Below the pieces are notes generated by a model. The model was not told the DNA's origin, searched no databases, and saw only the letters and a list, made by a program, of their open reading frames with translations. Below are positions 62,545-64,000 of a stretch of DNA of 64,000 nt, piece after piece. The position numbers and the translations under genes are program-made. The stretch lies in NCBI GenBank assembly GCA_945865365.1, contig CAMBDL010000002.1, positions 62,001-126,000 on the forward strand, in the 5' to 3' direction. This stretch comes from Streptomyces griseus. Lineage in GTDB: Bacteria; Actinomycetota; Actinomycetes; Nanopelagicales; Nanopelagicaceae. The first letter of the stretch is position 1. The number at the start of each line of letters is the position of its first letter.

Positions 62545-62931
62545 ATGCGAACCTATCTGGCCATCAGCCATAGTGCACTAGAGAGCTTTATCTCCGTTCT
62601 CAGTATGCAGGTAGGCACGCTCTTTGCTCCTACAAGTGATTTTCTTATTGACAATGATGACTGTGATTCAGAGGAGTTAGAGTATTTGCTATCAGTTGCA
62701 GCTGGCGAAAAAGCACTCGAGCTACGCCACTCCGATTCCGCACCCGGTTTAGTTCTAGCAATAGAGATTGATTACAATCAAATAGACCAAGAGAATGCCG
62801 ACTCAGTCTCTCTAAATTCACCAGTTCGCTGGGATCAAGTGCAGTGTGCGCTCCTTGCATATGAAGACGAGGATGAATTAACCTGGTTTGCGACTCAAGA
62901 AATAGCCGATGAGTTAGCTGGTTGGAAGTAA
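62545..62931 (+). CDS. DUF6912 family protein
   Basis: Acidic cytosolic protein, 128 aa. The beginning MRTYLAISHSALESFISVL and the end DELTWFATQEIADEL match the actinobacterial DUF6912 pattern (RVYLPLT... and LLWYATQE). It is shorter than the roughly 160-aa relatives I recall, with the middle acidic linker reduced. It is followed 2 nt later by pdtaS. Function unknown. Confidence 0.7.
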   Translation: MRTYLAISHSALESFISVLSMQVGTLFAPTSDFLIDNDDCDSEELEYLLSVAAGEKALELRHSDSAPGLVLAIEIDYNQIDQENADSVSLNSPVRWDQVQCALLAYEDEDELTWFATQEIADELAGWK

Positions 62932-62933
62932 CG

Positions 62934-64000
62934 ATGCCACAGTTTGACATTCTTCTTAGTGGGCGTAGTTCTGTAACTATTGATCAAGCCCATCGGCTGC
63001 GTGAATTAGTCGCCGACTGGCAACTCTTATCAGACTTATCATTTGCCGATTTAATATTATGGGTTCCAATTAGAAGAGATATAAAACTTTGGCCTACTGG
63101 CCATGTAGCTGTCGCTCACATTCGTCCAACAACAGCAGCTACGGTTTTTGCACATGATGTCATTGGTAATGAAGTAAGTTGGGGGAGTCACCCAACTTTA
63201 GATGAGGCTTTATCAAGTGGTGAAATTGGTAGTAGTTCAGAGCCTGAAAAACTTGGCGAGATTATGGTCAAAGAAGAGACGATTCCAGTTCTATTTGATG
63301 GGCAGGTTATTGCAGTTATTTCTCGACACAGAAACGCTGAACTTATGCGTTCACCAAGCAGTCTTGAACTTAACTATCGAGAGATTGCAAAGAATTTATA
63401 CCAAATGGTTTCTCAAGGTTCCTTTCCATACACAGGGGCAGGTTCAATCTTTGAACCGCTACCTCGCGTTGGTGATGGATTAATTCGTTTGGATGTAAAT
63501 GGTGTTATTTCATACGCTAGTCCTAATGCACGCTCGGCCTTTAGTCGTATGGGATGGAAGCAGGAGATTGAGAATAATAAGTTGGGAGACATTGCCGAAG
63601 CGGTGATAAAGAGTTCTCCCGATGCGCACGAAGAGGGAATCCGTACACGTCTTAATGGCAGAGTTTTACGAAGGGTAGAGATCGATAATCAAGGTACAAC
63701 TATTGATTTGCTTATATTGCCATTACTGCACGGAGCTGATCGAGTCGGTGCCATTGTTTTATTACAGAATGTCACTGAACTACGTAGGCGAGATCGTGAA
63801 CTAGTAACTAAAGATGCAACCATTCGTGAGATTCATCATCGAGTCAAGAATAATTTACAGACCGTTTCAGCGCTACTCAGGTTGCAGGCTCGACGAATTG
63901 AAGATCCAGGTGCTGCTTCGGCACTTAATGAAGCGGTCCGTCGCATTGCATCGATTGCTTTAGTTCACGAAACACTATCGAGTAGTACTGAAAATACTGT
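62934..64000 (+). CDS. pdtaS: Sensor histidine kinase PdtaS-like, partial (cut by window end)
   Basis: The first 355 codons of a soluble sensor kinase. The N-terminal GAF-like domain contains LRELVADWQLLSDLSFADL. A PAS-like domain follows (GDGLIRLDVNGVISYASPN). The HisKA_2 phosphoacceptor region is IREIHHRVKNNLQTVSALL, then IASIALVHETLS. These closely match mycobacterial PdtaS (Rv3220c), partner of the RNA-binding antiterminator PdtaR. The ATPase domain lies beyond the window. A long stop-free stretch in another frame (63202-63483) is a shadow. Confidence 0.92.
   Translation, partial: MPQFDILLSGRSSVTIDQAHRLRELVADWQLLSDLSFADLILWVPIRRDIKLWPTGHVAVAHIRPTTAATVFAHDVIGNEVSWGSHPTLDEALSSGEIGSSSEPEKLGEIMVKEETIPVLFDGQVIAVISRHRNAELMRSPSSLELNYREIAKNLYQMVSQGSFPYTGAGSIFEPLPRVGDGLIRLDVNGVISYASPNARSAFSRMGWKQEIENNKLGDIAEAVIKSSPDAHEEGIRTRLNGRVLRRVEIDNQGTTIDLLILPLLHGADRVGAIVLLQNVTELRRRDRELVTKDATIREIHHRVKNNLQTVSALLRLQARRIEDPGAASALNEAVRRIASIALVHETLSSSTENT

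Noticed and set aside
63202-63483. 93-codon frame near the window end
   Set aside because: Overlaps the pdtaS reading frame, which shows clear GAF, PAS and HisKA_2 motifs.
1-64000. CRISPR arrays, insertion sequences, prophage or tRNA genes
   Set aside because: No regularly spaced repeats, transposase motifs or cloverleaf-forming segments were seen on reading the gaps; all gaps are short.

Overview
This window reads as a piece of a small, streamlined actinobacterial chromosome. Markers of Actinomycetota are WhiB, MtrA/MtrB, DUF3117, DUF3107, DUF3499, DUF5719, an acyl-CoA carboxylase epsilon subunit, an MshB-like deacetylase, MoeZ and the PdtaS sensor kinase. The base composition looks moderate to low for the phylum and genes are packed with gaps of 0-30 nt. 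That combination suggests the freshwater acI / Nanopelagicales type (inference; no marker search was possible). No rRNA, tRNA, CRISPR array, insertion sequence or prophage was seen. No gene-free stretch exceeds about 150 nt.

Layout. (1) 1-9182, plus strand: a nucleoside uptake and salvage operon: BMP-type binding protein, terminator, ATPase, two permeases, cytidine deaminase, thymidine phosphorylase, adenosine deaminase and a cytochrome P450. (2) 9227-18965, minus strand: a nine-gene overlapping operon starting with acyl-CoA carboxylase accD-accE-maf-accA and running into punA, a phosphopentomutase-like mutase, deoC, an aldehyde dehydrogenase and an aldehyde-dehydrogenase-like protein without catalytic residues. 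Together (1) and (2) take nucleosides from import to base, deoxyribose-1-P, deoxyribose-5-P, glyceraldehyde-3-P and acetaldehyde/acetate. (3) 18984-28056: birA, purK-purE, a CoA-binding protein, UDP-glucose dehydrogenase, an LCP-family ligase, and a glycan synthesis/export set (GT2, ABC permease, ABC ATPase, SpoIID/LytB protein). (4) 28036-36908: dapD, LOG protein, SRPBCC protein, a solitary sigma-region-4 mini-protein, DUF3117, pepA, O-methyltransferase, htrA, tatB, mrp, DUF1003, MgtE-N/CBS. This order recalls mycobacterial Rv1201c-Rv1232c but lacks sigE/rseA. (5) 36931-46593: EamA transporter, PHP phosphoesterase, MarC, DEAD helicase, DUF3107, TetR, MoeZ, MshB-like deacetylase, a small membrane protein, a solitary 66-aa domain, ferredoxin, DapC and a sugar nucleotidyltransferase. 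(6) 46721-64000: whiB, a 1016-aa glycosyltransferase, DUF5719, DUF3499, phosphomannomutase, sahH, mtrA, mtrB, comF, secA, an Rv3235-like protein, a CpaB/CpaE-like pair, DUF6912 and a pdtaS cut by the window end. tmk, lpqB and hpf, usual neighbours in this conserved block, are absent.

The strongest genome-scale signal is regulatory. At least 18 transcription-unit starts have a TANNNT box ending exactly 6-7 nt before the start codon, the signature of leaderless mRNAs. At the accD/birA and mgtE/eamA divergent pairs the opposing -10 boxes physically overlap. Three convergent gene pairs interlock their stop codons in a 4-nt palindrome. Two real genes shorter than 60 codons (accE and DUF3117) were found by reading the gaps between larger genes.
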